This document shows positions 1 to 8,495 of a stretch of 10,311 nucleotides of DNA, one piece after another. The DNA is from Euperipatoides rowelli. Its lineage: Eukaryota; Onychophora; Udeonychophora; Euonychophora; Peripatopsidae. The notes beneath the pieces were generated by a model. The model was not told the DNA's origin and made no database searches. It saw only the letters and a program-made list of their open reading frames with translations. Every line of letters starts with the position of its first letter. Position 1 is the first letter of the stretch. A program made the position numbers and the translations under genes. Location: the NCBI GenBank assembly GCA_003024985.2, contig PXIH01S0003873.1, one strand, 5' to 3'.

Positions 1-16
1 TGATAAGCTTTTTTTT

Positions 17-54
17 GTTGTTGTTGTTGTATGGATATTTTTATATATATATAT
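17..54. repeat. TTG and TA microsatellites
   Basis: A T-run leads into five TTG-type triplets (about 17-30). A short TA dinucleotide run follows at about 41-54. Simple-sequence DNA, with no function visible. Confidence 0.85.
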
Positions 55-264
55 ACTTCACGAATGTAATATTCAAGATGGACAACTTTATATTAAATAC
101 TTACATTTTTGTTTGGGCTAATTTATTAAAGGGAGGGGGGGAGGACTAGATACTTCACACTTGTAATATTATTAAAAATAGCCATCTTTATATTAAACAC
201 ATACATTTTTTGTTGATATAATTTTTCCAGGGAGGGCGACTGCCCCCTCTTGCCCCCCCCCCCC
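54..264. repeat. 97-bp direct duplication with C-rich tail
   Basis: Two diverged copies of about 85-95 bp start with TACTTCAC at 54 and 151, a period of 97. Shared blocks in the same order are TGTAATATT, CTTTATATTAAA, the ACATTTTTTGTT-type block, and an AATTT...AGGGAGGG end. The second copy runs on into a GGGAGGGCGACTGCCCCCTC stretch and a run of 12 C (253-264). G- and C-rich tails of this sort are common at the ends of dispersed invertebrate repeats, so the pair may be the degraded edge of a larger element. That is inference, because no family is recognised. No open frame of interest crosses it. Confidence 0.7.
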
Positions 265-888
265 AACTCGGACGCTCTTGGCTGTACAGTATAAACTGTA
301 CGTAGTCCTAAAGTGTGTTATAATTGAATATGCATACGTTCATAGCCTGACGTACAAGGATTTAATATCCACGGTTAACTTCTCCCATCATGCATTAGCC
401 GAGTTGATTTATGACTATATTAAGTTAGAAGGTAATTCAACTATCTCATAAAAATAATTGAAATTCAGCTGTCTTTTTTAGTTAGAATGTCAACAGTTTT
501 GAAAATGAAGCTTGTGTTCCTATTAAAGATTGCAACTTACATTCGATTCCTTTCTGCAGAAAATGAGCAATGGAATTCCAGGATCAATAAAGCTTCTTTT
601 TCGACGATGTTTACCCAAGCAGCCATTCTCATGCAAACGAACGCTGCCTTGAAATTTGATGACCGGGCATATTTGTTTTTAGCTGTGGTGGAAAAGTAAC
701 AAACAAGAAGCAATAGTTAATGGAGTGGGGCTTTGATGTCTAAAAGGAAGAAAGGGGGGGAGGGGAGAGATTGTATGCATGTATGCCTTTCAGACAATTA
801 TCATTTTAAGAACAACAATCAAAATAAAGAAAATATTAAAACTCCGACAGAAATAATATATACATTTTGTATAATGCGTCTCACTGCA
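265..888. other. Non-repetitive stretch, no gene supported
   Basis: Mixed-composition DNA with no repeat, RNA gene or convincing coding region visible by eye. The longest frames are a 70-codon frame at 487-699 and a 61-codon frame at 733-918. The first has no recognisable domain, and the second runs into the inverted repeat that begins at 889. A purine tract rich in G lies at about 750-770 (G7-A-G4). An uncharacterised exon cannot be excluded. Confidence 0.5.
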
Positions 889-1512
889 GTATCGTACCGG
901 TTAATTTCAATAATTTAATAATTGATTTTTGTATCGATTAATTTCAATAATTTAAATCTGGTAATTTTTAAATTCAACAACTTAAATAATTAAAAATTAA
1001 TTTTAAATGGGTTTTGAGTTATTTGGCGATGGTTGGCACTAAACGTAGGTGTTTAAAAACTGGTCGCAATAAGTTCCTTATACTGCGTTCTTAACATCTG
1101 CGCATCTATTCTCGTCAATAGGGAATGGCTTTGGAAGTTGTATCAAAAATTATCGAATTTGATCAAAAAAGGATTATTTCATCTCTAAATTATCATAGGG
1201 TTGAGGCATAGTGGGTTTAATACGTAGTAGGAGTTAGGTTTCAGGGTTACAGACTAGGTTAAGACTGTAAATTTAAAAAATAAAGCTGCTTTCCTTACGG
1301 TCAATTGGGACCTATTGCGGCCAGTTTTGAGGCGCTTGCCGCTAAACTGTTGGTCTCAATGAGATTTCTATCACATTGGTTTTCCTGTTAAAGCCCAGTC
1401 CCATTAAAATTAATTTCTAATAAATTGGTGAAATTAAAAATTATCAGATTTAAATTTTTTAAACTAAATTATTGAAAATAACTTAAATTATTGAAAGTAA
1501 CCGGTACGATAC
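889..1512. mobile_element. MITE-like element with long terminal inverted repeats
   Basis: The left arm (889-1011) starts GTATCGTACCGGTTAATTTC. The right arm (1400-1512) ends in its complement, so read inward it starts GTATCGTACCGGTTACTTTC. The arms pair over about 113-123 bp with small indels. Shared inner blocks include TTTAAATCTG(G/A)TAATTTTTAA and ATTAATTTTAA(A)TGGG. The left arm carries an extra internal duplication: GTATCG plus TTAATTTCAATAATTTAA occurs at 889 and again at 931, 42 bp apart. There is no transposase frame, so the element is non-autonomous. No clean target-site duplication is visible: the flanks are CACTGCA on the left and TTAGTTT on the right. The superfamily is therefore undetermined. 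A second inverted-repeat element occupies the centre. Confidence 0.85.
1031..1353. mobile_element. Inner inverted-repeat element, core-repeat copy 1
   Basis: Nested inside the larger palindrome. Its own ends are complementary. On the left, 1035-1076 contains GGCACTAAACG and AAAAACTGGTCGCAATAAGT. On the right, 1307-1350, read on the minus strand, gives AGTTTAGCGG, CAAAACTGGCCGCAATAGGT and so on. Between the ends lies a core with the landmarks TTAACATCTGCGCA, AAAATTATCGAA, GATCAAAAAAGGATTATTTC, GGCATAGTGGGTTTAAT, GTAGGAGTTAGG and GACTGTAAATTTAAAAA. The same landmarks recur near 9068-9252 and in part near 2870-2933, so this is a dispersed family. It has no coding capacity. The element may have been inserted into the outer one, or the two may form one compound unit that moved together. 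Confidence 0.75.
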
Positions 1513-2797
1513 ATTAGTTTATTCCTTTTAAAGGCATATTAAAAGTTTGCAATTATATTGCATGGTAATGAAGGCTAAAGAAACTAAACTGATTTTTAAG
1601 ATCAGTGTAAAAAAAAGGCTCCGAGGACATGATTTACATCTCGCATAAAATGAGAATGAAGTGATATTCAGACATTTAAATGAAATTGATGTAATTTCAC
1701 TTTCTAAATGCTAATGAAATATTTAGAAGTTTTAAACCGTGTTTTTTTTTCCTTACTCTCTCTTTTTTTAAAAGACATTTAAACCTTTTCAAAAGCAAAA
1801 GAAATTGCCACTTAACAGAGTTCAGGATTTTAAATTAAAAACATTAATGTAATTCCAGCTTCTATCAGAATAAGGCTAGACGGTGCTGCCAAATTTGATA
1901 TTTAGCCCATATCTCAGGATTTCCCAGGATTCAGTCCTTTTTTTAATAATGTTTTCTTATAGGAGTAGCAATGAAAAAAAAAGTTTGCATTATTTCCTGG
2001 AAACCAGAGGCGTTGCTAATGGGAGGGAGAGTGGATAGAATCCCACTCCAACTTTAGCCTTTGGGTGAGGGTCCAAAAATTGGGGAATTGGCATTTAGGA
2101 ACAACCAGGTTGAAGGAAAAGGGGAAAAAATGTTGGTAACTCTTTCAAAAAATGTTATCAGAGATTTTTTTAATTATGACTTGTGAAATTTAACACTTTG
2201 ACGCACAAATATTGATCAGAGGGTCAAATGCAGTGATCCGGTCAACCAACAGCTGTTTCCTGCTCTAAATTGTAGTTGTGCTGTCTATTGATTATTTCAA
2301 TAGTTGTGTGTTGAGAAATTTCACGTTTATCACTCCCCATCCCTTCCCTCCCCCCTTTCCAGCAATAAAATTATCTATCTATGAACTGCTGGGAGCATGT
2401 TATAATGATATAATTTAGAGTTTTGGCTATGTGTTAAAGACAATAGGAATGAGATTAGGGTACCCTTTCCCCACCCCACCTGGGTTCCAAGGGCAGTCAA
2501 GTGAGGGTTTAATGGGACAAAACCCTCTTGAAAAAAAAAACAAAAAAAAGATTTTAGAATTTGATGGGCTGTCATTAAAAAATCTTCAACCCTTCTCGAG
2601 AATTGGCCAAATTTTCCCGATAGTTTATTTGCATAATTATGTATAGTTATATACTAGGCTGGCTAACTATAGGCTAGTTAATACATTGTCATTTTTTAAT
2701 TTACTTTTTTTCACCGTAAATATTATTTTATTATTTTTGCATCAATTTTTTCCAAACCTAGAGCAATTGTGCATTTAATCATCTATGATTTAATATA
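1513..2797. other. AT-rich stretch without identified features
   Basis: About 1.3 kb of AT-rich DNA with several poly-A and poly-T tracts, for example at 1741-1750 and 2530-2549. Opposite-strand open frames of 66 and 71 codons overlap at 2375-2646. They share the same sequence, resemble nothing known and are not credible genes. Near 2650-2690 the string GGCT(A/G)GCTAACTATAGGCTAG contains short direct and inverted repeats. No RNA gene or larger repeat was seen. Confidence 0.5.
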
Positions 2798-3047
2798 GGG
2801 TCAGATTCCGTTTATCTGCCCACAATATGGCTTATGGTAGTAAGTTGAAATTATCTAGATCGGCACTCAGCAAAATATTATTTCACCTTTAGATTATCAT
2901 AGGTTTCAGGGTTACGGTAAGGTTAGGACTGTAAAGAAACGATACTAAAATCGGGGAGAAAAACACTAATTCCACATGCTGCTATGTTTTAGTTGTCAAA
3001 CACATCCTAACATTAATTATGTTGGTGGGCAGATAATGGAATCTGGC
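2798..3047. mobile_element. 250-bp MITE-like element, core-repeat copy 2
   Basis: The ends are inverted repeats of about 25 bp. The left end reads TCAGATTCCGTTTATCTGCC then CACAA. The right end, read inward on the minus strand, reads CCAGATTCCATTATCTGCCC then ACCAA. The interior (about 2870-2933) carries TTATTTCACCTTTAGATTAT, CATAGGTTTCAGGGTTACGG and TAAGGTTAGGACTGTAAA. These match the core at 1171-1270 but lack its middle piece (the GGCATAGTGGGTTTAAT part). A possible 8-bp target duplication is TTAATATA on the left against TTAATGCA on the right, with 6 of 8 matching. That would suit a hAT-type element but is weak alone. The exact ends are uncertain by a few bases. Confidence 0.75.
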
Positions 3048-3834
3048 TTAATGCAGTATATGATAGTTTACTGTAAACATGTTTTAAGGCTACTATAGGT
3101 ACTGGGAAGGGGGAAAAGCCTATGATTCACTTTATGGTAATACTTGCTTTATGCCAGGGGTCTGGTACCTAACTCTCCATATTAGTGATATATGCCCAGT
3201 ACTTCTAAAATAACATATTAATATAAATTAATTTTATTTTATTATATTGTGTGCAGCTCACTTTTCTTTTGGAAATAAAAAAAAAACAATGAGAGAGCGC
3301 CACTTGTACAACAATCCTGTAATGCCACTGAATGCATATGGTGGTAGATCTGCCTTAAATAGCAATGTTTTTTTTGTTTTGTTTTTTCAAAATGGAGGAC
3401 AAAACAGGTTACTATTGCTTCCAATGCAGATGATGGGATTGCTAATTTACATGTAAAAACTGAGTTATAAATCAGTGCTGAGAATGCAGGTTATTTTATT
3501 TCTTTACAATCATCTGCTACTTCACCTCAATCACTCATCCTAGTGCAATGATGTTTTATTTACTAAAAGTTCTGCTAAAGCAGATTCGACTGATGCTAAC
3601 TTGGTCTCTCTATAATCTTCTCTGCACTGAGGAATATTTTTTTGAAAATTTATGTAAAAGGAGCTCCATAAATTGCTGGCCAACTGTATATATAGCAAAC
3701 TTCATAGCTCCCATTACTCTAGAAACAGCCTGATACATTTGTCTATAAATTAGATGTTTTTGTAATCAGGTATGAATAAACTCATATGAAACTAACAAAA
3801 TGAACTGAAAAAAATTCTATGATATTTTATCATG
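3048..3834. other. AT-rich stretch without identified features
   Basis: About 790 bp of AT-rich DNA containing only short open frames (60-69 codons at 3242-3456 on both strands, and 61 codons at 3548-3733). Their translations are rich in residues expected from AT-rich noise and show no domain. Poly-A and poly-T tracts occur near 3280 and 3367. I see no RNA gene and no repeat shared with the rest of the window. Confidence 0.5.
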
Positions 3835-4883
3835 TATTGATAATTTCTTTATCACAAAGATAAACTGAGAAGAATATCAAAATGTTGATCCATTAGTAGA
3901 TTGACCAAGGTGGAAGCCACAGCAATAGTACAAAGATAAAATAAGATGAACCACAAAATATCAATCCACAAGTGGATGATCATTTTGGAAGCAATTGGTG
4001 ATTTCAAAGATAAAATAAGGTGAACCACAATATGTCAATCCAATAGTAGAAGACCATTTTGAAAGCCATAATGAATTGTCTACTATTAAGATAAAATTTG
4101 GTGACCACATCTAGTAGATTTACAATTGTGAAAACCACAGGAATTCTTTATCACAAAAATAAAACAAGGTGAACCATAAAATGTCAATTCCCTAAAAGAT
4201 CAGTTTGAAAATCACATTATTGTTAACTACAAAGATAGAATAAGGTTAACCACAACTGGTAGATTTCCCATTGTTAAAGCCATGGCAATTCTTTACTGTG
4301 GAGATAAAATGAGATGAATCACAACATATCAATCCACTAGTAGTTTGAACATTATGGAAGCCACAGTAATTCCTTACTATAAAGATAAAAAACATGAATC
4401 ACATTAAGATAAACCATTACGAAAGTCATGGCAATTCTTTATGGCAAAGATAAAATAAGGTGAGCCACAAAATATCAATCCACTAGCAGAATGACTATTA
4501 TCGAAGCCATGGCAATTATTTGCTACAAAGATAAAACAAGGTAAATAAAATGTTAACCCCGTATAGACTGACTATTGTGGAAGCTATGATAATTATTTGC
4601 TACAAAATTAAAATAAGGTCAACAGCAGCATGTTAGTCCATGAGTAGTTTGGCCATTATGAAGACCCTGACAATTATTTAGTGTAAATATAAATTAAGAT
4701 GAACCACATTATGTCATTCCACTAGTAAAATGACCATTATAGAAATCACATCATACTATTATTACAAAGATAAAATAAGTTGAACCACATGATAATCCAT
4801 TAGTAAGTTGACCATTATGGAAGCAATGGCAACTCTTAATTGCAAATATAAAATAAGGTGAACCACAAAACCATTAAGGAGTC
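3835..4883. repeat. Minisatellite array, block A (about 14 units)
   Basis: Degenerate tandem units recur every 65-84 bp, most near 75-82. The anchor AAAGATAAAATAAGG is recognisable near 3855, 3932, 4006, 4088, 4157, 4231, 4300, 4381, 4446, 4527, 4603, 4685, 4765 and 4844. A typical unit reads, in order: AAAGATAAAATAAGGTGAAC, CACAAAATATCAATCCACTA, GTAGATTGACCATTATGGAA, then GCCATGGCAATTCTTTATTG. The strongest columns are the AGATAA core, GTGAACCAC and the partly palindromic CCATTATGG. Units are well diverged from each other, so the block is old. Some neighbours are closer, for example the two units sharing AATTATTTGCTACAAA near 4515-4605. The array stops abruptly at 4883, where a transposon sits inside a unit. 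No reading frame stays open across units. Confidence 0.9.
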
Positions 4884-5109
4884 TAGGGATGTACTGCAAC
4901 CAAATTTTAAATTTTGGACGGAATCAGAACTATCCGGATTTTGACCTAAAAATCCAGCCATAATTATGACCGTAACTGAAATTTATCTTAATATTATACT
5001 ACTATATTAAATAAATTAACATAAAAAAAATGTAATTAATATAGTAATCTTTTCCATTTTCTGCAGGTAGTCTACTCTATTACATATCAATTTCAAATTT
5101 AAAAGCTTA

Positions 5110-5377
5110 TACCGTAGAAGCACCCCACCAAATAAGTGGGCCGCCCCTATTTATCAGTGCACCATCATAAAACAAGCATGCACCCCCCTCCCTCCTAGTT
5201 TTTACGTCATTTAAGGTCTAGGATCGTGTTTCCATGTAAACCAAATAAGTGGACCCTTTTGAAAAACAGTATTTTAAATAATTCTGATTTTAGGCAAATA
5301 TTTGTTCCTGGGCCATTTTGCAATGCATTGTGGATTTGTGGTAAATTTAAAGTTCAATATCATTACGCCAAATAAGG
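5110..5377. repeat. Three CCAAATAAG motifs inside the hAT-like element
   Basis: CCAAATAAGTGG occurs at 5128 and 5241, and CCAAATAAGG at 5368. The first two are followed by GCC or ACC and sit in C-rich surroundings (ACCGTAGAAGCACCCC upstream of the first). The third matches the CArG consensus CC(A/T)6GG bound by SRF/MADS factors in animals, but one match in AT-rich DNA is weak evidence of binding. The segment could be a second repeat family lying within the element. No matching inverted end was found. Confidence 0.4.
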
Positions 5378-5575
5378 GCGTTATCACCTTTTCCTCTGAA
5401 CGAATGGTAAGCATGCATGTGCACTTGTCGGCATTTTACAGTATTACAAGTTCTTTTGAATTAAATTTATTAAAAATAGACTTCTATTGTCATAAATTTA
5501 CAAATTTTGTAATTGTTTTAAATAATAATTAAGACTTTTTAGCTTTCTGATTATCATTCCAATGTCATAAATACA

Positions 5576-5959
5576 TGAGGAACCACCTAAAGACTCAATT
5601 AAGGTTTTCATACATACAGAAATATTAATATAAAGTTGTATAGTCAGTACAACAGTATATTAATACACCTATATGCATGTATTAGTGTTCTTTTAAAATA
5701 CCAGAGGGCCACACTCTGTAATCTCTGATATTTACCTTCTATATTAAATGCTGTACCGGTTTGGACCAATCAGGTCTCATCAGCAGCACTACTAGGTGAT
5801 TTCTCAGAATCACCCAGATTTTGCGGGGCTAAATGTAAAACCTGCAATCCAAAGATAAGATTTTGATGAGAAATAAATGTCCAACTTTATATTAATATTC
5901 CTATATGTATGAAAACCTTCAATTGGTCCCCCTTAATTGAGATTTTAGGTGGTGTCTCA
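5576..5959. repeat. Nested inverted repeat within the hAT-like element
   Basis: The left arm (5576-5637) has TGAGGAACCACCTAAAG, CTCAATTAAGG, TTTTCATACATACAG and AATATTAATATAAAGTTG. The right arm (5883-5959), read on the minus strand, has TGAGACACCACCTAAAA, CTCAATTAAGG, TTTTCATACATATAG and AATATTAATATAAAGTTG. The right arm holds about 12 extra bases that look like a local duplication of the AATT(A/G)AAGG stretch. The arms enclose about 245 bp that contain ACCAATCAGGTCTCATCAGC and no coding frame. This could be a small MITE inserted into the larger element, or that element's own subterminal hairpin. No clear flanking duplication was found. Confidence 0.8.
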
Positions 5960-6174
5960 ACTATTTGATAGGGGTGACAGTCGTGATGTAGAGTTTTATC
6001 TTGTCATAAATATAATTACAAAACACTGTAATGTTTGTCAGACAACAAATCTTTTGGTAGAACTGAATTCGTGAAAGATTTTGGCTAAGACTGTAGCCGG
6101 AACTTTTTAGTTCCAGCCGGACCCGGGCTTAAATCCAGAATTCCGGCCAGAAGTAAATTCCAGTGACAACCCTA

Positions 6175-6240
6175 ATGGAGATATGGCAATCTTTATTGCA
6201 AAGAAAATAATAAGGTGACCCCACTGACTTAAAAATATCT
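6175..6240. repeat. Minisatellite fragment between two interruptions
   Basis: Immediately after the hAT-like element the unit resumes with ATGGAGATATGGCAATCTTT, ATTGCAAAG and AATAAGGTGACC, in the phase expected if the transposon had been dropped into one unit. The similarity fades after CCACTGACTTAAAAATATC near 6240. Confidence 0.75.
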
Positions 6241-6700
6241 GGACAGACAATGACTCTAATTGGTGTATGGCACCGGCTGTTCGGAAGCGGCCATCTTATG
6301 TGAGGCAGAAGTGGGTGGTTTTATTTAAAACACAGGTTTCAATTGGATGCGCTACGCTGGAAATAGTGATGGCTTTGTTGTGTTTGTATGATTTTCAGTT
6401 GTTTAAAAATTGTCACAGTAACAAGAAGTGGCTTGATTATTTTTTTAAAAGCACGTAGCTTTACATGAGATTCGCCAAACACAACACTAATTAATGCTCG
6501 GCGGTACCGTTCTATTTACGGCCTGCAAATTATTTTAGTATGGAAAAACAAAAACTAATTATTTGGCAAATTTAACAAACAAAGTAAATTAGCAACACAA
6601 GAGATTGAACATCATTAGTAAGTTATTGTAGATTAATTAATTAATGGTAAATTTGTTTCAATCAAATATCACGTCATTATTATATTTTGATTTTTTTACT
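6241..6700. other. Unidentified interruption of the minisatellite
   Basis: About 460 bp unrelated to the repeat unit. The first third is richer in G and C than its surroundings and includes GGCACCGGCTGTTCGGAAGC then GGCCATCTTATG. A second GC-richer patch, GCTCGGCGGTACCGTTC, lies near 6497-6513. The remainder is AT-rich. A 63-codon frame runs from 6267 to 6458 but matches no family I know. Read on the minus strand, the 6285-6297 region is AAGATGGCCGCTTCCG. That combines a YY1-like AAGATGGC with an ETS-like CTTCCG, a pairing frequent at animal housekeeping promoters and 5' ends. No terminal inverted repeats or poly-A tail could be found, so the origin is open: a gene fragment, a retrocopy edge, or ancestral DNA between two arrays. 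Confidence 0.5.
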
Positions 6701-7410
6701 ACAGTAGTTCAAACATTGATTATAATCATAGAAGCCATGGCAGCTCATTATTGCAAAGATAAATTAATATAAACCATAAAATGTCAATCCACTAGTAGCT
6801 TGACTATTATGCAAGCAATGATTATTGCAAAGATAAAAAAAGATGAACCACAGATTGTAGGTCCTCTAGTAGAATGATCATTAAGGCTATTCATTATTGC
6901 AAAGATAAAAAAGGTGAACCACAATATATAAATCCATTAGTAAGTGACCATAATGGAGGTCATGGCATTTTATTATTGCAAAGATAAATTAAAGTGAACA
7001 TAACCTGTCACTCCCTAGCACAATGACCATTAGGGAAGCAACACATTCATTATTACAAAGATAAAATAAAGTGAACCACTAAATATAAATCGACTAGTAG
7101 ATTGACAATATTGTGACCACCATGGTAATTCCTTATTGCAAAGATAAAATAAAGGGAATCATAACATCTGAATAAACTAGTAGATTAGCATTATGGAAGC
7201 TATGACAATTATTTATTGCAAAGATAATATAAGGTGAACCACAAATTGTCAATTCACTAATAGATTGACCATTATGGAAGCAACTGCACATTTTTAATAC
7301 AAATGTAAAAATTAGTTATGCCACAATATGTCAATCATTTATTCCATTGACTTTTGTGAAAGCAAAGATAAATAAGGTGAGTTGTAACCTGTTAATCCAA
7401 TAGCAGTTCT
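6701..7410. repeat. Minisatellite array, block B (about 9 units)
   Basis: The same unit as block A resumes, with its anchor near 6756, 6830, 6900, 6979, 7056, 7139, 7220, 7301 and 7363. Entry is through a partial unit (AGTAGTTCAAACATT at about 6703) with roughly ten extra bases before ATAGAAGCCATGG. Units here more often share ATTATTGCAAAGATAAA ahead of the GTGAAC block, whereas block A varies at that position (TATCACAAAG, GCTACAAAG, ACTGTGGAG). AGATAA is intact in eight of nine units. The array decays after the 7363 unit, in GAGTTGTAACCTGTTAATCC. Confidence 0.88.
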
Positions 7411-8104
7411 CATATGTCTTCAACTTAGCCATTTTATTAAGTATCTCAAAACTAGAGTTTGACAACTTCCACTATTTTTTTAATATGAGGCCATTAAGAA
7501 GAATTATTGGTAATTATGATTTTGTACAGACTTCTCTGGCTATTTGTCGAAAAATAAACTTTATAAAAATATTTTATAAACTTTTAAAATATGATTAATA
7601 TTGTTACATGTATTTTTATTTTCTTCAAAAACATGTCAATATTAATAATATTAAATTAAAATAATGTGAAGGTAGGGGTGTCATATATCAGCCATCAATA
7701 CCTGGTACAGCTGAGCAGGAGGATGAGGCAATATATTTTTTAACTAGGTATGTAGTGTTATTTTCTTTATAGTGCGGGTTATACATTAGGCTATATTGTA
7801 CAATTTATTCAGCATGTATTATGAAATCAGTAGTTGAGTGTCCAAAACCAAGCAATATTTCATAAAGATACTTCTTAGTGATTTTGACTTTGTATTTTGA
7901 GATTTTTGGGTAGAGGAGTTGGCAATACTGATATCATGAGCAGAGAAATCACCTGCAATGTGTCAAAGATTAATTATTGTAGTGGTGGCAGGTAAGATGT
8001 TGCTCTTTGGATTATTATTTTCTAATTTAACACAAAATGACTCTTCACTCAAAAAAAAAAAGACCATAACCCAGGACCTTTGTTAATAACAAAATATCCA
8101 TATC
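7411..8104. other. AT-rich stretch without identified features
   Basis: Nearly 700 bp with no gene, inverted repeat or tandem repeat that I can support. An A-run of 11 lies at about 8051-8061, next to ACCATAACCCAGGACC. That segment may belong to the tRNA-like repeat that begins just to the right. A sequence resembling a splice donor (CAGGTAAGA, 7989-7997) stands alone with no exon evident. Confidence 0.45.
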
Positions 8105-8174
8105 AGTAACAGGATTTAAATCTGCTTTGTCTGGGGTTAACAGACAGATTTCTTACCAACTCAGCCACAAAGAC
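8105..8174 (-). repeat. tRNA-Asn-like sequence, probable SINE head
   Basis: On the minus strand, starting at 8174, the sequence reads GTCTTTGTGGCTGAGTTGGT. It contains a box A match, TGGCTGAGTTGG, to the polymerase III consensus TRGCNNAGYNGG. A CTGTTAACC segment follows, as in the anticodon loop (GTT) of tRNA-Asn, then a box-B-like AGATTTAAATCC at 8112-8123. Spacing and order are tRNA-like. The 3' part does not pair with the 5' GTCTTTG to close an acceptor stem, and box B has lost its usual GGTTCGA form. It is therefore a decayed tRNA gene or the head of a tRNA-derived SINE rather than a working tRNA. The body would extend to lower coordinates, possibly including AACAAAGGTCCTGGGTTATG (minus strand). 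Confidence 0.6.
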
Positions 8175-8495
8175 ATTGAGAGAAAGATATACAAAAGTCA
8201 ATTAGAGCATTTGGAGTGGGTCCATCCAGTGCTGATGGGCTAAAGCCAGGTAAAAATGGCTAGATATTGAATATACAATATAATTCAATTGGTAGTGGTG
8301 ATATGGAAGTGCCTTAATGGACCTGGAGCTGAAAATCTTGCTAAACATCTAAATTCCACTGAATCAACACACTCCTACCAAATTATCTAAAAATAACCAT
8401 AGGTCTACTGCATATATACTCACATATATAGATCTATGGTATAACCTAATAACTTTATCACCCTACTCGTAACTCCATAAAAGACTTTGAATAAC

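Larger units (their letters stand above)
4884..6174. mobile_element. Non-autonomous hAT-like transposon inserted in the minisatellite
   Basis: The left end is TAGGGATGTACTG. The right end, read inward on the minus strand, is TAGGGTTGTCACTGGAATTT. Both resemble the (C/T)AGGGATG-type termini known for hAT elements such as maize Ac. Related CCGGA- and CCGGAATTC-rich subterminal sequence lies inside both ends (about 4917-4940 and 6098-6150). The flanking 8-mers are AAGGAGTC (4876-4883) and ATGGAGAT (6175-6182). They match at 5 of 8 positions, and both align to ATGGAAGC of the minisatellite unit, which resumes in phase after the element. An 8-bp target duplication is the hAT hallmark. The longest internal frame is 76 codons (5302-5532) with no transposase motif, so the element is non-autonomous or decayed. 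At least one further repeat lies inside. Confidence 0.8.

Noticed and set aside
487-699. 70-codon open frame beginning MSTVLKMK
   Set aside because: No domain or family is recognisable and it has no neighbouring exon signals. Frames of this size are expected by chance at this window length.
2375-2646. Overlapping open frames on both strands
   Set aside because: Both depend on the same low-complexity poly-A/poly-T and C-rich tracts, and neither resembles a protein.
5368-5377. CArG box CCAAATAAGG as a functional SRF site
   Set aside because: A single 10-mer in AT-rich transposon DNA with no promoter nearby. The repeated CCAAATAAG context suggests repeat structure rather than regulation.
5302-5532. 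76-codon open frame inside the hAT-like element, the longest in the window
   Set aside because: It lacks any hAT transposase dimerisation-domain or zinc-finger residue pattern, and it spans a repeated CCAAATAAG motif. Best explained as chance.
3835-7410. CRISPR-like array, from regularly spaced repeats
   Set aside because: The whole roughly 80-bp unit is repeated rather than short repeats with unique spacers. Units are diverged, the DNA is eukaryotic in character and no cas-like gene is present.
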